In this document: positions 42,896 through 52,120 of the stretch, piece after piece
How positions within the stretch are numbered: position 1 is the first letter of the stretch
Layout of the letters: each line of letters begins with the position of its first letter
Assembly (NCBI RefSeq): GCF_018130215.1
Contig: NZ_JAFCKQ010000043.1
Span: 1 to 64,000, forward strand
Source of the DNA: Bradyrhizobium jicamae
GTDB lineage: Bacteria > Pseudomonadota > Alphaproteobacteria > Rhizobiales > Xanthobacteraceae
Direction of reading: 5' to 3'
DNA: 64,000 nt
Translations under genes and position numbers: made by a program
Notes under the pieces: generated by a model
The model's database searches: none
What the model saw: only the letters and a program-made list of their open reading frames with translations
What the model was told of the DNA's origin: nothing

Positions 42896-43825
42896 ATGTT
42901 GAGACAACTCTTCGCGCCGCAGCTCGTCATTCTGTATGTGCTGGTGGCTTCCACTCTCTACGTTCACTTCCGCGGCAAGCAGCGGCTGCGCTTCGCGCGC
43001 CAGCTCGGCGACCACCCGACCTACCTCGCGCCCTACAACGTGCTGATGTATGCGGGCTCGGCCGTGCCCAACACGCCGGTGATCCCGGTCGAGCAGTTTC
43101 CCGAGCTGAAGAAGCTTGGCGACAATTGGGAAACCATCCGGGACGAGGCCACCCGTCTGTTCGACGAGGGCTTCATCCGCGCCGCCGCCAAGAACAACGA
43201 CTGGGGCTTCTATTCGTTCTTCAAGAGCGGCTGGAAGCGGTTCTATCTGAAATGGTATGACGACTTCCTGCCGTCGGCGCGCACGCTGTGCCCGAAAACG
43301 GTCGAGCTGCTCAACTCGATCCCGAGCGTGCACGGCGCGATGTTCGCGATGCTGCCGCCGGGAGGCAAGCTCGGGGCGCATCGCGATCCCTTCGCCGGCT
43401 CGCTGCGCTATCACCTCGGTCTCGTCACGCCGAACTCGAACAAGTGCCGCATCCTGGTCGACGGCGTCGAATGCGTCTGGCGCGACGGCGAGGCCTTCAT
43501 GTTCGACGAGACCTTCATCCACAGCGCCGAGAACACCACGGACGTCAACCGCATCATCCTGTTCTGCGACGTCGAGCGTCCGATGAAGTACGGCTTCATG
43601 ACCCGAATGAACCGCTGGGTCAGCCACAACATCGTCAAGGCCTCGGCCACGCAGAACGTCGACGGCGAGCATGTCGGCGCGCTGAACAAGGTGTTCGGCA
43701 AGCTCTACGAGATCCATCTCGCCAGCCGCAAGGTCAAGGAGTGGAATCGCAACGTCTACTACACGCTGAAGTATTCGGTGACCGCGCTGATCCTCGGCCT
43801 GATCGTGGTGTCGGCGCTGCGGTGA
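42896..43825 (+). CDS. Aspartyl/asparaginyl beta-hydroxylase family, LpxO-like lipid A hydroxylase
   Basis: A 309-residue Fe(II)/2-oxoglutarate dioxygenase. An N-terminal membrane anchor (QLVILYVLVASTLYVHFRGK) is followed by the jelly-roll domain. Iron ligands are visible: AHRDPF gives His162 and Asp164, and FIHSAEN gives His209. The 2-oxoglutarate-binding Arg follows at VNRIILFCDVERP. A second hydrophobic helix is at the C-terminus (LKYSVTALILGLIVVSALR), which suits a protein at the inner membrane. LpxO hydroxylates the secondary acyl chain of lipid A, which agrees with the LPS genes in the window. An alternative is another membrane-lipid 2-hydroxylase of the same family. A terminator follows at 43855. 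Confidence 0.82.
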   Translation: MLRQLFAPQLVILYVLVASTLYVHFRGKQRLRFARQLGDHPTYLAPYNVLMYAGSAVPNTPVIPVEQFPELKKLGDNWETIRDEATRLFDEGFIRAAAKNNDWGFYSFFKSGWKRFYLKWYDDFLPSARTLCPKTVELLNSIPSVHGAMFAMLPPGGKLGAHRDPFAGSLRYHLGLVTPNSNKCRILVDGVECVWRDGEAFMFDETFIHSAENTTDVNRIILFCDVERPMKYGFMTRMNRWVSHNIVKASATQNVDGEHVGALNKVFGKLYEIHLASRKVKEWNRNVYYTLKYSVTALILGLIVVSALR

Positions 43826-43854
43826 TTGCGGCAGCAAGATAGCTCGGGGCAAGG

Positions 43855-43886
43855 AAAAGGCCTGGAGCTCGCTCCAGGCCTTTTTT
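43855..43886 (+). terminator. Rho-independent terminator after the hydroxylase gene
   Basis: AAAAGGCCTGGAGC, a tight loop, GCTCCAGGCCTTTTTT: a perfect stem with a T run, 29 bases after the stop. Its A-rich left side also allows it to work for the small minus-strand gene at 43965. Confidence 0.9.
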
Positions 43887-43964
43887 CTGAGACGCATAGA
43901 CCCGGGGCTAGTGGCGCGATGCGCTCAGAACTGGGGCGTGAGCTGCGAGACGTAGCGGCGGGAA

Positions 43965-44120
43965 TCAGTCGCGTTCGAAAACCCTGGCGCCGGGATAGAC
44001 GCGCCTGGCGTACGCGACGACCCACTCCCGGTCCTGAGTCTCCAGGAACGGAGTCCGGATCTTGCACGACCCGACAATGAGGTGCCACAGGCCATTAAGC
44101 TTCTGAATGTTGACGATCAT
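43965..44120 (-). CDS. Small hypothetical protein (51 residues)
   Basis: Minus-strand ATG at 44120: MIVNIQKLNGLWHLIVGSCK, then IRTPFLETQDREWVVAYARR and VYPGARVFERD. A ribosome-binding site GAGGA precedes the ATG by 8 bases. The pattern of alternating hydrophobic residues suggests a small beta-alpha domain. Stop at 43965. It converges on the LpxO-type gene and shares the terminator with it. Function unknown. Confidence 0.65.
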   Translation of the reverse strand: MIVNIQKLNGLWHLIVGSCKIRTPFLETQDREWVVAYARRVYPGARVFERD

Positions 44121-44510
44121 TTGAGTGTTCCTCAACGAACCCGCAGTCCAGCAGACGCTTTGTTCTCGTAACAGTCTTGCAATTCACACCCGGGAGCAGT
44201 GATCCTGATCACGCAACTCGCGCCCGCCTAAAGAGGATTGCTATCGTTGGTCGCGCCTCCGGAGCGGGAAGTTCGAGGCTAGGGCAGCCGCGAGTATCGA
44301 GAGGCTCGCTCCATCGCTCAATTGTACGAGCGTAAGCACAGGGCATGACAAGGTTCAGAGAGGCCATACCAAGGTATATCGACGTCTGTCCGGAGCTGGG
44401 GCGTGTCGGGCGACGTTCAACCTTGCCGGGCACGATGTCCTTCGCTCTCCGATCCGTTACACTGGAGTGATACAGTCCCGTCAGGCATTCCGCACCGAAG
44501 GGACCTCGTC
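44121..44510. other. Intergenic region upstream of the malic enzyme gene
   Basis: There is no gene in these 390 bases. A perfect dyad GTGATC-CT-GATCAC is at 44199-44212 (listed separately). No other confident element was seen. Confidence 0.5.
44199..44212. promoter_or_regulatory. Candidate Crp/Fnr-type box GTGATCCTGATCAC
   Basis: Perfect 6-base arms. It fits GTGA-N6-TCAC (Crp type) and is close to the FNR/FixK form TTGAT-N4-ATCAA. It lies about 300 bases before the malic enzyme ATG and 80 bases before the small minus-strand gene start, the latter distance suiting an activator better. Confidence 0.35.
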
Positions 44511-46203
44511 ATGTCGGAGACATCAGGAGCTTTCGCGACCACTGCGCTGAGCGGCTACGAGCTGCTGGCCGATCCGCAATTGAACAAGGGCACCGCGTTC
44601 TCCGAGGCCGAGCGCGACGCGTTCGATCTGCACGGCCTGCTGCCGCCCAGCGTGCTGACGCTGGACGAGCAGGTGTCGCGCCGGCTCCAGGCGCTGCGCG
44701 GCTACGAGACCGATCTCGAGCGCTATGCCTTCCTGCGCGAGTTGCAGGATACCAACGAGACCCTGTTCTACGCGCTCCTCGTCTCCAACCTGGAAGAGCT
44801 GCTGCCGATCGTCTACACGCCGACCGTCGGCGAGGGTTGCCAGCACTTCAGCCGCCTGTTCCGCAAGCCGCGCGGCCTGTTCCTCAGTATCCCGCACAAG
44901 GGGCGGATCGATCGGATCCTCGCGCACCCGCGCTTCGACAAGGTCGAGGCAATCGTCGTGACCGACGGCGAGCGTATCCTCGGCCTCGGCGACCAGGGCG
45001 CCGGCGGCATGGGCATCCCGATCGGCAAGCTGGCGCTCTATACCGGTTGCGGCGGCCTGCACCCCGCGACGACGCTGCCGATCCTGCTCGACGTCGGCAC
45101 CGACAATCCGGACTGCCTCGCCGATCCGCTCTATATCGGCTGGCGCAACGAGCGCGTCCGCGGCCAGGAGTACGACGACTTCATCGAGGCCTTCATCTCG
45201 GCCGTGGTGAAGCGCTGGCCGCGCGTGCTGCTGCAATGGGAGGATTTCGCCAAGAACAATGCGACGCGGATGCTCGATCGCTATCGCGACCGGCTCTGCA
45301 CCTTCAACGACGACATCCAGGGCACCGCGGCGGTCGCGACCGGCGCTCTGCTCGCCGCCATCAACGTCACGGGAGTGCCGCTCACCGAACAGCGCGTCGC
45401 CGTGCTCGGCGCAGGCTCGGCCGGCTGCGGCATCGCCAGCCAGATCCGCGCCGCCATGCGCGATGCCGGCCTCTCCGAGCGCGAGGCGGCGACGCGCTTC
45501 TTCATGGTCGACCGCGACGGGCTGCTGCTCGAGGGCATGACCGGGCTTGCCCCGTTCCAGCTTCCCTTCGTCCAGAACAGGCAGGCGATCGGCGACTGGA
45601 AGCTCAGCCATCCCGACAAGATCGGGCTGCTCGACGTCGTGCGCAACGCCCGGCCGACGGTGCTGATCGGCGTGTCCGGCCAGGCCGGCGCCTTCTCCGA
45701 GCCGATCGTCCGCGCGATGGCGGAGGCCAACAAGCGGCCGGTGATCTTCCCGCTGTCGAACCCGACCTCGCGCGAGGAAGCAACGCCCGCGGATATCGAG
45801 GCCTGGACCGAAGGGCGGGCGCTGATCGGCGTCGGCAGCCCGTTCCCGCCGATCACGCGCGACGGCGCCCGCTTCAAGGGTCGACCAGACCAACAACTCC
45901 TACATCTTCCCAGGTGTCGGCCTCGGCGCGCTGGCGGTCGGCACCAGCCGCGTCAGCGACGGCATGTTCATGGCCGCTGCGAAGGCGCTGGCGAGTTCCT
46001 CGCCGGCACGAGACAACCCCAAGCACAATCTGCTTCCGCCGGTCAGCGCACTGCGCGAGGTCGCGGAGAGCGTCGCGCTCGCGGTCGCGCTCCAGGCGCA
46101 CAAGGAAGGGCTCGTCACCGACGTTGCGATCGACCAGATCGAGCAGCGCATCCGCGCCAAGATGTGGACGCCTGGATACATCCCCTATCGCCGCACGGCC
46201 TGA
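44511..46203 (+). pseudogene. maeA: NAD-dependent malic enzyme gene with one extra base
   Basis: The reading frame from the ATG at 44511 is intact through the catalytic body: ERYAFLRELQDTNETLFYAL, VYTPTVGEGCQHFSRLFRKP (catalytic Tyr region), VTDGERILGLGDQGAGGMGI, and the NAD motif VAVLGAGSAGCGIASQIRAA. At 45878-45880, GGG occurs where GG keeps the frame; the expected RFK-VDQTNNSYIFPGVGLGA then continues in the next frame to GYIPYRRTA, stop at 46203. With one G removed the protein is about 563 residues, normal for SfcA/MaeA (565). As written, the enzyme would lose its last 100 residues, so either it is newly inactivated or a base is a sequencing error. It decarboxylates malate to pyruvate. Confidence 0.85.
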
Positions 46204-46231
46204 GCGCCAGCAGCAGCGCCTGCGCAAGGCG

Positions 46232-46260
46232 AAAGCCCCGGAGCCAGAGCACGGGGCTTT
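46232..46260 (+). terminator. Terminator after the malic enzyme gene
   Basis: AAAGCCCCG, an 11-base loop, CGGGGCTTT then CTCATT, 29 bases after the stop. Stem is perfect over nine pairs; the T run is short, so it may leak. Confidence 0.75.
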
Positions 46261-46356
46261 CTCATTGTTGCGAGATGCGCCTGCGTCAGAGGTCGAGGTC
46301 GTCGAGGTGATTTGCGCCTCAAGCGGGAGTGCGTTCGACCAAAGTTCTAGCCCCTG

Positions 46357-46375
46357 GTTCCAGTTCCGCTGGAAC
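46357..46375. repeat. Short hairpin upstream of the MHS transporter gene
   Basis: GTTCCAG-TTCCG-CTGGAAC, perfect 7-base arms. It lies about 80 bases before the transporter ATG and overlaps a sequence with a second GTTCC copy. It might be part of an interspersed repeat or a leader structure; no assignment is made. Confidence 0.35.
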
Positions 46376-46455
46376 TGTCGGAGATGCTGGATCGTTTGTG
46401 ATCAAACGACCGAACCAACCATCTTCGCGGGGGCCTGACCGAGGGAGATGCTCCC

Positions 46456-47796
46456 ATGGCAACGCTTGGCCTCGACGCCACCCAACTCAGCCCATCCGAG
46501 CATCAGCTCCAGCTTCGTCGGGCTGTGATCGCGTCCACGATCGGGACCGCGATCGAATGGTATGATTTCTTCCTCTACAGCACCGTCACCGGTCTCGTAT
46601 TCGCAAAGCTGTTCTTTCCGCATTCCGATCCTTGGGTCGGCACGCTGGAGGCGTTCGCGATCTATGCGGTCGGATTCGTAGCCCGCCCGATCGGCGCGGC
46701 TATCTTCGGGCATTACGGCGACCGCATCGGCCGCAAGTCGACGCTGATCGCGACGCTGCTTCTGATGGGACTGGCGACGGCGGCCGTCGCCGTGGTGCCG
46801 ACCTATGCGAGTGCCGGCATCTGGGGCGCGGTGATCCTGACCGTGCTGCGGTTCATCCAGGGCGTCGGCGTCGGCGGTGAGTGGGGCGGCTCGGTCCTGA
46901 TGTCGATGGAATGGGCGCGCAACAACCGCTCGCGCGGGTTGATCGCCTCGTGGCCGCAATTCGGCGTGCCCTGCGGCCTGTTCATCGCCAATCTCGCCGT
47001 GCTGGCGTTCAGCCAGATGTCGGGCGACAAGTTCCTGGCATGGGGCTGGCGGATTCCGTTCGCACTCAGCCTCATCCTGGTCGCCGTCGGCCTCTACATC
47101 CGGCTCGGCATCATGGAAACGCCCGTGTTCTCGAAGTTGCTGGCCGAGCGCCAGGTCGACCGCACGCCGATGCTGACGGTGATCAGGGAGCATCCAACCG
47201 AGATCCTGCTGTCGGCGTTCGCGCGCATGGCTGAGCAGGCGCCGTTCTACATCTTCACAGCCTTCGTGTTTTCCTACGGCATCGGCACGCTTCATTTCAC
47301 GCGGGACCTGTTGCTGACGGCGGTGCTCGCCGCCTCGGTGGTGTCGTTCGTCTCGATCCCGGTGTTCGGGTACGTGTCCGACCAGATTGGCCGCAAGAAC
47401 ATGTACATGATCGGCGCCGTCGTAACCGGCGTGTTCGGCTTCATCTACTTCGCCATGCTCAATACCGGATCCGAGCCGATCGTCTTCCTAGCGATCGTGC
47501 TGTCACTGATCCCGCACGACATGCTGTATGGGCCGCAGGCTGCGCTGATCGCCGAGAGCTTCACCGGACGCTTGCGCTACAGCGGTTGCTCGCTCGGCTA
47601 TCAGCTCGCCTCCGTGATCGCCGGCGGCCCCGCGCCGCTGATCGCGGCGTGGCTGTTCGGCGTCTACAAATCCGCGACTGCGATTGCGATCTATATCGCG
47701 GTCTGTGCGGTCATCACCCTGATCGCGACGGCCTTGATGACCGACTACACCGGCAAGGACATCAACGCTGCGGATGCGCATCCGCAGCGGAGCTGA
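46456..47796 (+). CDS. MFS transporter, metabolite:H+ symporter (MHS) family
   Basis: A 446-residue inner-membrane protein with 12 predicted helices. IASTIGTAIEWYDFFLYSTV at helix 1, FGHYGDRIGRKSTLIATLLL (loop 2-3) and RFIQGVGVGGEWGGSVLMSM (helix 4) are the MHS signatures, and SIPVFGYVSDQIGRKNMYMI marks the second-half loop. The family takes up alpha-ketoglutarate, shikimate, citrate or aromatic carboxylates with protons. It follows the malic enzyme gene by about 250 bases; a C4- or related carboxylate is a reasonable but unproved substrate. Start at 46456 has a fair GAGGGAG-like site. Confidence 0.88.
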   Translation: MATLGLDATQLSPSEHQLQLRRAVIASTIGTAIEWYDFFLYSTVTGLVFAKLFFPHSDPWVGTLEAFAIYAVGFVARPIGAAIFGHYGDRIGRKSTLIATLLLMGLATAAVAVVPTYASAGIWGAVILTVLRFIQGVGVGGEWGGSVLMSMEWARNNRSRGLIASWPQFGVPCGLFIANLAVLAFSQMSGDKFLAWGWRIPFALSLILVAVGLYIRLGIMETPVFSKLLAERQVDRTPMLTVIREHPTEILLSAFARMAEQAPFYIFTAFVFSYGIGTLHFTRDLLLTAVLAASVVSFVSIPVFGYVSDQIGRKNMYMIGAVVTGVFGFIYFAMLNTGSEPIVFLAIVLSLIPHDMLYGPQAALIAESFTGRLRYSGCSLGYQLASVIAGGPAPLIAAWLFGVYKSATAIAIYIAVCAVITLIATALMTDYTGKDINAADAHPQRS

Positions 47797-47815
47797 GTTC
47801 AATGGAGGGCCTGAC

Positions 47816-48193
47816 ATGATGAAATGGCGGAGTGAATCGGCGCTCGATGTCTACAATCTCGTGGTCGCGATCTTCCTGCTCGCCGCGCCCTGGATGTTCG
47901 TGCGCGCCAATCCGGCCGCGGCGATCGATCTCAGGCTGAGTGGTGCGGTGATCGCGCTGCTGTCGCTGGCGGCGATCGTCGCGTTTTCCGTCTGGGAGGA
48001 GTGGATCAATCTCGCCGTCGGCTGCTGGCTGATCGCCTCGCCTTGGCTGCTCGGCTTCGCCCACAGCCGCGCGATGCATTTCAGCATCGCAGCAGGGGGC
48101 GTGGTGATATTCATGTCCCTGCTCGAGCTTTGGCTCGAATACGAGAAGACCCATCTCGGCCCTGCCGCGTCGCACGTCACCGAGAGGCACTAG
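47816..48193 (+). CDS. SPW-repeat integral membrane protein
   Basis: A 125-residue membrane protein with four predicted helices and two SPW-type repeats: LLAAPWMFVR in the first half and IASPWLLGF in the second. The ATG at 47816 has GAGGG before it. SPW proteins are poorly understood; some are linked to stress responses. It follows the transporter gene by 20 bases and ends before a terminator, so the two probably share a transcript. Confidence 0.82.
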   Translation: MMKWRSESALDVYNLVVAIFLLAAPWMFVRANPAAAIDLRLSGAVIALLSLAAIVAFSVWEEWINLAVGCWLIASPWLLGFAHSRAMHFSIAAGGVVIFMSLLELWLEYEKTHLGPAASHVTERH

Positions 48194-48274
48194 CTCCAGG
48201 TTCTTGACGCGTTTTCCTTACGCGTCGCTCGAAAACGCAGTGGAAGGCCCGTACAAAAAGAAGGTCGACACAAG

Positions 48275-48305
48275 AGAGCCCCGGACGCGACGTCCGGGGC
48301 TCTTG
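48275..48305 (+). terminator. Terminator after the SPW-repeat gene
   Basis: GAGAGCCCCGGACG, tight loop, CGTCCGGGGCTCTT: a nearly perfect stem with a short T-rich end. It is symmetric enough to serve both the plus-strand gene and the convergent hydrolase gene at 48333. Confidence 0.85.
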
Positions 48306-48332
48306 CCTGTCCGTGAACCGTAACGGCTCGTC

Positions 48333-49034
48333 CTATTCCGGCTTGCCGATCGACACCTTCAGCGTGCCGACACCGTCGACGCCGCACTCGATGACGTCGC
48401 CGGGCTGCAGCTGCGACACGCCGGCCGGCGTGCCCGTCATGATGATGTCGCCGGCGGCGAGCTTCACCTGCTGGGACAGCTGCCAGATGATCTCGGGCAC
48501 GTTCCAGATCAGCTCGGTGAGGTCGCCCTTCTGGGCTTCCTTGCCATTGACGGTGAGCCAGATCTTGCCGCTGGTCGGATGGCCGATCTTCGCGGCCGGC
48601 TGGATCGCGGAGCAGGGCGCGGAATGGTCGAACGACTTGCCGATCTCCCACGGCCGCTCCTTCTTGCGCGAGGCAAGCTGCAGGTCGCGGCGGGTCAGGT
48701 CGATGCCGACGGCATAGCCGTAGACATGCTCCAGCGCCTTGTCGGCCGGGATGTTCAGCCCGCCGCTCTTCAGCGCGACGACGAGCTCGACCTCGTGATG
48801 CAAATCCTTGGTCAGCGGCGGATAGGGGATGGTGGCGCCGTCGGCGACCAGCATGTCGGCATGCTTGGCGAAGAAGAAGGGCGGCGCGCGCTCGTCATTG
48901 CCCATCTCGCGGATGTGCTCGAGATAGTTGCGGCCGACACACCAGATGCGGCGGACCGGGTAGATGCCGCCCTCGCCGACGACGGGAAGCGAGGCCTGCG
49001 GAGGAAGCGGGATGACGGAGGACGCGACGTTCAT
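48333..49034 (-). CDS. Fumarylacetoacetate hydrolase (FAH) family protein
   Basis: A 233-residue enzyme of the FAHD1 / 2-hydroxyhepta-2,4-diene-1,7-dioate isomerase group. VRRIWCVGRNYLEHIREMGN is the family start, FFFAKHADMLVADGATI the lid region, and LHHEVELVVAL carries the metal-binding Glu pair. YAVGIDLTRRDLQLASRKKE with the following RPWEIGKSFDHSAP completes the metal site, and DIIMTGTPAGVSQLQPGDVI the C-terminal core. The reaction is likely hydrolysis, decarboxylation or isomerisation of a small 2-oxo acid (oxaloacetate or acylpyruvate). It lies 33 bases after the ABC exporter gene on the same strand. Confidence 0.85.
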   Translation of the reverse strand: MNVASSVIPLPPQASLPVVGEGGIYPVRRIWCVGRNYLEHIREMGNDERAPPFFFAKHADMLVADGATIPYPPLTKDLHHEVELVVALKSGGLNIPADKALEHVYGYAVGIDLTRRDLQLASRKKERPWEIGKSFDHSAPCSAIQPAAKIGHPTSGKIWLTVNGKEAQKGDLTELIWNVPEIIWQLSQQVKLAAGDIIMTGTPAGVSQLQPGDVIECGVDGVGTLKVSIGKPE

Positions 49035-49067
49035 GAGATGGTCTCGCTGCTCGTGAGGGAAATGGGT

Positions 49068-50876
49068 CTAGCCCGTCGCGCTGATCGGCGCCAGCGCCGG
49101 CGGTGTGTCATGGTGGTGCTGCAGCCGGAAGAACGAGGCGTAGCGGCCGCCGCGGCGCAACAGCTCCTCGTGGCGCCCGCGCTCGACGATCTCGCCGCCC
49201 TCGACCACGAGGATGGCGTCGGCATGCATGATGGTGTGCAGGCGGTGCGCGATCACGATCGTGGTGCGGTTCCGGCAGAGATGCTCGATCGCTTCCTGCA
49301 CCTGCTTCTCGGATTCGGAATCGAGCGCCGCAGTGGCCTCGTCGAGCAGGATGATCGGCGCGTTCTTGATCAGCGCGCGGGCGACCGCGATGCGCTGGCG
49401 TTGGCCGCCAGAGAGCTGGGTGCCGTGCTCGCCGACCGGCGTGTCGTAGCCGAGCGGGAAGCTCATGATGAAGTCATGGGCGCAAGCCGCCTTGGCCGCC
49501 TCGACGATCTCGGCCTCGGTGGCGCTATCCCTGCCGAAGGCGATGTTGGCGCGGATGGTATCGCGGAACAGGTAGACGTCCTGCCCGACATAGGCGGTCT
49601 GCCGGCGCAGCGATTTTCGCGACACCGCCGAGACCGACTGCCCGTCGATCAGGATCGTGCCATCAGTCGGCTCGTAGAAGCGCAGCAGCAGCGCCAGCAC
49701 GGTCGACTTGCCGCCGCCGGAGGGCCCGACCAGCGCGGTGACCTTGCCCGGCTCGGCAGTGAAGCTCATGTGGTTCAGCACCGGCTCACCGGGGCGATAG
49801 GCGAAGGAGACGTCGCGCAACTCGATCCGCGCGTCGGTCAGCTTCAGCTCCGGCTTGTCGTCGTCGGACTGCTCGCTCGCCGGGCTGTCGACCACCTCGA
49901 GCAGCATCCGCGCACCGACCAGCTGGCTGTTGAGATCGATGTTGAGCCGGGCCAGCCGCTTGGCCGGCTCGGTCGCCATCAGGAACGCGGTCAGGAAGGA
50001 GAAGAACTGGCCGGGCGTGGCGCCGAGCGCCACCACGCTGTAGCCGCCATAGAGCAGGCAGCCGGCCACCGCAAAGCCGCCCAGCATCTCCATCAGCGGA
50101 TTGGAGCGGTTGGCGACCCGCGCCATCTTGTTGGCGTTGCGCTCGACGGTCGCGATGTGATCGTCGATCCGCTGCTGCATTGTGTCTTCGAGCGTGAACG
50201 CCTTTACGGTGCGGATGCCCTGCAGCGATTCCTGCATCGTCTCCAGGATGTCCGCGGTGCCGGTGAACTGGTTGTAGGCGAGCCCCTTGATCCGTTTCAC
50301 CAGCTTGCGCAGCACGAGCATCGCCGGCGGCACCGCGACGAACCCGATGATCGACATCAGGGGATCCTGCCACACCATCACGCCGAGCATGCTGATCAGC
50401 ATCAGGAAGTCACGGCCGATCGCATTGACCAGCATGTTGAGCACGTCGGTGATCGACCTGGCGCCGGCGGTGAGCCGCGCCAGGAACTCGGACGAATGCC
50501 GCGTCGAGAAGAAGCCGATGCTTTCGCTCATCAGCTTGGCGAACAGCCGCCGCTGGTTGCCGGCGAGGATGGCATTGGAGATCTTGTTGAGGATCACCAT
50601 GTGGCCGTAGGTCGCCACGCCCTTGATGAACAGCAACACGCAGGTGACGCCGGCGAACATGGCGATGCCGGGGACGTTCTTGTCGACATAGGCCTGGTTG
50701 ATGACCTGACCGAGCACGTAGGTCGCCGCCGCGGTCGAGCCGGCCGCAACGGCCATCAGGCCGAACGCCATCAGGTAGCGCCGCCAGTAGGTGATCCCCT
50801 GTTCCAAGACCAGGCGGCGAATCAGGATCGCTGCGCCGTAGGGATCGTCGGTGATTTTCTTTGGAAACTGGGCCAT
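49068..50876 (-). CDS. ABC exporter, MsbA/lipid A type (fused permease and ATPase)
   Basis: A 602-residue half-transporter with six predicted helices (first near residue 40-60) and a C-terminal ATPase. Walker A is GPSGGGKST, signature QLSGGQRQRIAVARALI, Walker B IILLDEATAALD, followed by VIAHRLHTIMHAD. TADILETMQESLQGIRTVKA is a coupling-helix segment common in MsbA and related lipid flippases. The first 25 residues are soluble. The neighbours (galE on one side, LPS genes beyond) suit lipid A-core export, though Bradyrhizobia carry several paralogues. Starts about 100 bases after galE on the same strand. Confidence 0.85.
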   Translation of the reverse strand: MAQFPKKITDDPYGAAILIRRLVLEQGITYWRRYLMAFGLMAVAAGSTAAATYVLGQVINQAYVDKNVPGIAMFAGVTCVLLFIKGVATYGHMVILNKISNAILAGNQRRLFAKLMSESIGFFSTRHSSEFLARLTAGARSITDVLNMLVNAIGRDFLMLISMLGVMVWQDPLMSIIGFVAVPPAMLVLRKLVKRIKGLAYNQFTGTADILETMQESLQGIRTVKAFTLEDTMQQRIDDHIATVERNANKMARVANRSNPLMEMLGGFAVAGCLLYGGYSVVALGATPGQFFSFLTAFLMATEPAKRLARLNIDLNSQLVGARMLLEVVDSPASEQSDDDKPELKLTDARIELRDVSFAYRPGEPVLNHMSFTAEPGKVTALVGPSGGGKSTVLALLLRFYEPTDGTILIDGQSVSAVSRKSLRRQTAYVGQDVYLFRDTIRANIAFGRDSATEAEIVEAAKAACAHDFIMSFPLGYDTPVGEHGTQLSGGQRQRIAVARALIKNAPIILLDEATAALDSESEKQVQEAIEHLCRNRTTIVIAHRLHTIMHADAILVVEGGEIVERGRHEELLRRGGRYASFFRLQHHHDTPPALAPISATG

Positions 50877-50975
50877 CCGCGTTCCATTGACGGCGTGGCG
50901 CGGCCAGCCGTCAGGGTTGCGGAGACTCCTTGCCCGCTTGGCGGGGCTTTTTCAAGCCCAATAAAGGCTTGATCT

Positions 50976-51989
50976 TTAGGCCGATTCTGCCTGAAACGGC
51001 AGCCCGCCGCGTTCCCGGAACAGCTTCTCCTCCCAGGCCAGTGCATGGGTGGCGATGGTCTCGAGATCGTCATAGCGCGGCGTCCAGTCGAGCAGCGAGC
51101 GGACGCGCGTCGTGTCGGCGACCATGGTCATGATGTCGCCAAGCCGGCGCGGCGCGTACGACACCGCGAAATGGCGCATCGAGACGCGGCGCACCGCCTC
51201 GATCGTCTCCAGCACCGAATAGCCTCGGCCATAGCCGCAGTTCAGCGTCACCGACTGTCCGCCGCCACGCAGATAGGACAGCGCGGAGCGATGCGCCTCG
51301 ACGAGATCGCTGACATGGATGAAGTCCCTGATGCAACTGCCGTCCTGGGTCGGATAGTCGGTGCCGTAGACATCGATCTTGGCGCGCTGGCCGGTCGCGG
51401 CCTCGACCGCGATCTTGAGCAGATGCGTGGCGCCGACGGTGGCAAGCCCGACGCGGCCTTTCGGATCGGCGCCGGCGACGTTGAAGTAGCGCAGCACGAC
51501 GTAGTTCAGGCCGTGTGCAGCGGCCGTGTCATGCAGCATGATCTCGGTCATCAGCTTCGACGAGCCGTAGGGCGACAGCGGCCGGGTCGGCGCGATTTCG
51601 GGTACCGGCACCTGGTCCGGATTGCCGTAGACGGCGGCGGTCGAGGAGAAGATGAAACGAGCAACGCCGCCTTTCACCGCCGCGCTGAGCAGGCTTCGCG
51701 TCGTCATGGTGTTGTTGCGGTAATAGCCGAGCGGATCGCGCATCGAATCCGGCACCACGACCGAGCCGGCGAAGTGGATGATGCTCTCGACCCGGTGTTG
51801 CGCGATCACGCCCTCGACGAGGTTCTCGTCGCCGGCATCGCCGATGAACAGCGGCACGCCCTCGGGCAGGAAGGCGGAGAAGCCTGTGGAGAGATTGTCG
51901 ATCACGACGACGCTTTCGCCGGCATCGACCAGTGCATGAACCATGTGACTTCCGATATAGCCGGCGCCGCCGGTCACGAGCACGGTCAT
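50976..51989 (-). CDS. galE: UDP-glucose 4-epimerase
   Basis: A 337-residue SDR epimerase that interconverts UDP-glucose and UDP-galactose with bound NAD. The ATG at 51989 (MTVLVTGGAGYIGSHMVHAL) is preferred to a TTG two codons upstream. The cofactor motif is TGGAGYIGSH; FSSTAAVYG gives the catalytic Ser/Thr and YGSSKLMTE the Tyr-x3-Lys. RYFNVAGADPKGRVGLA and SCIRDFIHVSDLVEAH are the GalE signatures. It stands at the border of the second LPS locus and supplies galactose for it. Confidence 0.93.
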   Translation of the reverse strand: MTVLVTGGAGYIGSHMVHALVDAGESVVVIDNLSTGFSAFLPEGVPLFIGDAGDENLVEGVIAQHRVESIIHFAGSVVVPDSMRDPLGYYRNNTMTTRSLLSAAVKGGVARFIFSSTAAVYGNPDQVPVPEIAPTRPLSPYGSSKLMTEIMLHDTAAAHGLNYVVLRYFNVAGADPKGRVGLATVGATHLLKIAVEAATGQRAKIDVYGTDYPTQDGSCIRDFIHVSDLVEAHRSALSYLRGGGQSVTLNCGYGRGYSVLETIEAVRRVSMRHFAVSYAPRRLGDIMTMVADTTRVRSLLDWTPRYDDLETIATHALAWEEKLFRERGGLPFQAESA

Positions 51990-52120
51990 GGTCAAAGTTC
52001 TCCCGATGTCTTCAACGCGGGATGCTACCGATGACGGGGTGAAGAGGGGGTTTCGTCGCGGTCGAACTGGCCACTATGATTAATGTTGCGTATAGGAACT
52101 GGCGCGAAACGGAGACTTGC

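Noticed and set aside
45878..45880. Programmed ribosomal frameshift in the malic enzyme gene
   Set aside because: There is no slippery heptamer or downstream pseudoknot signal that I can see, and malic enzymes are not known to use frameshifting. A mutation or sequencing error is simpler.
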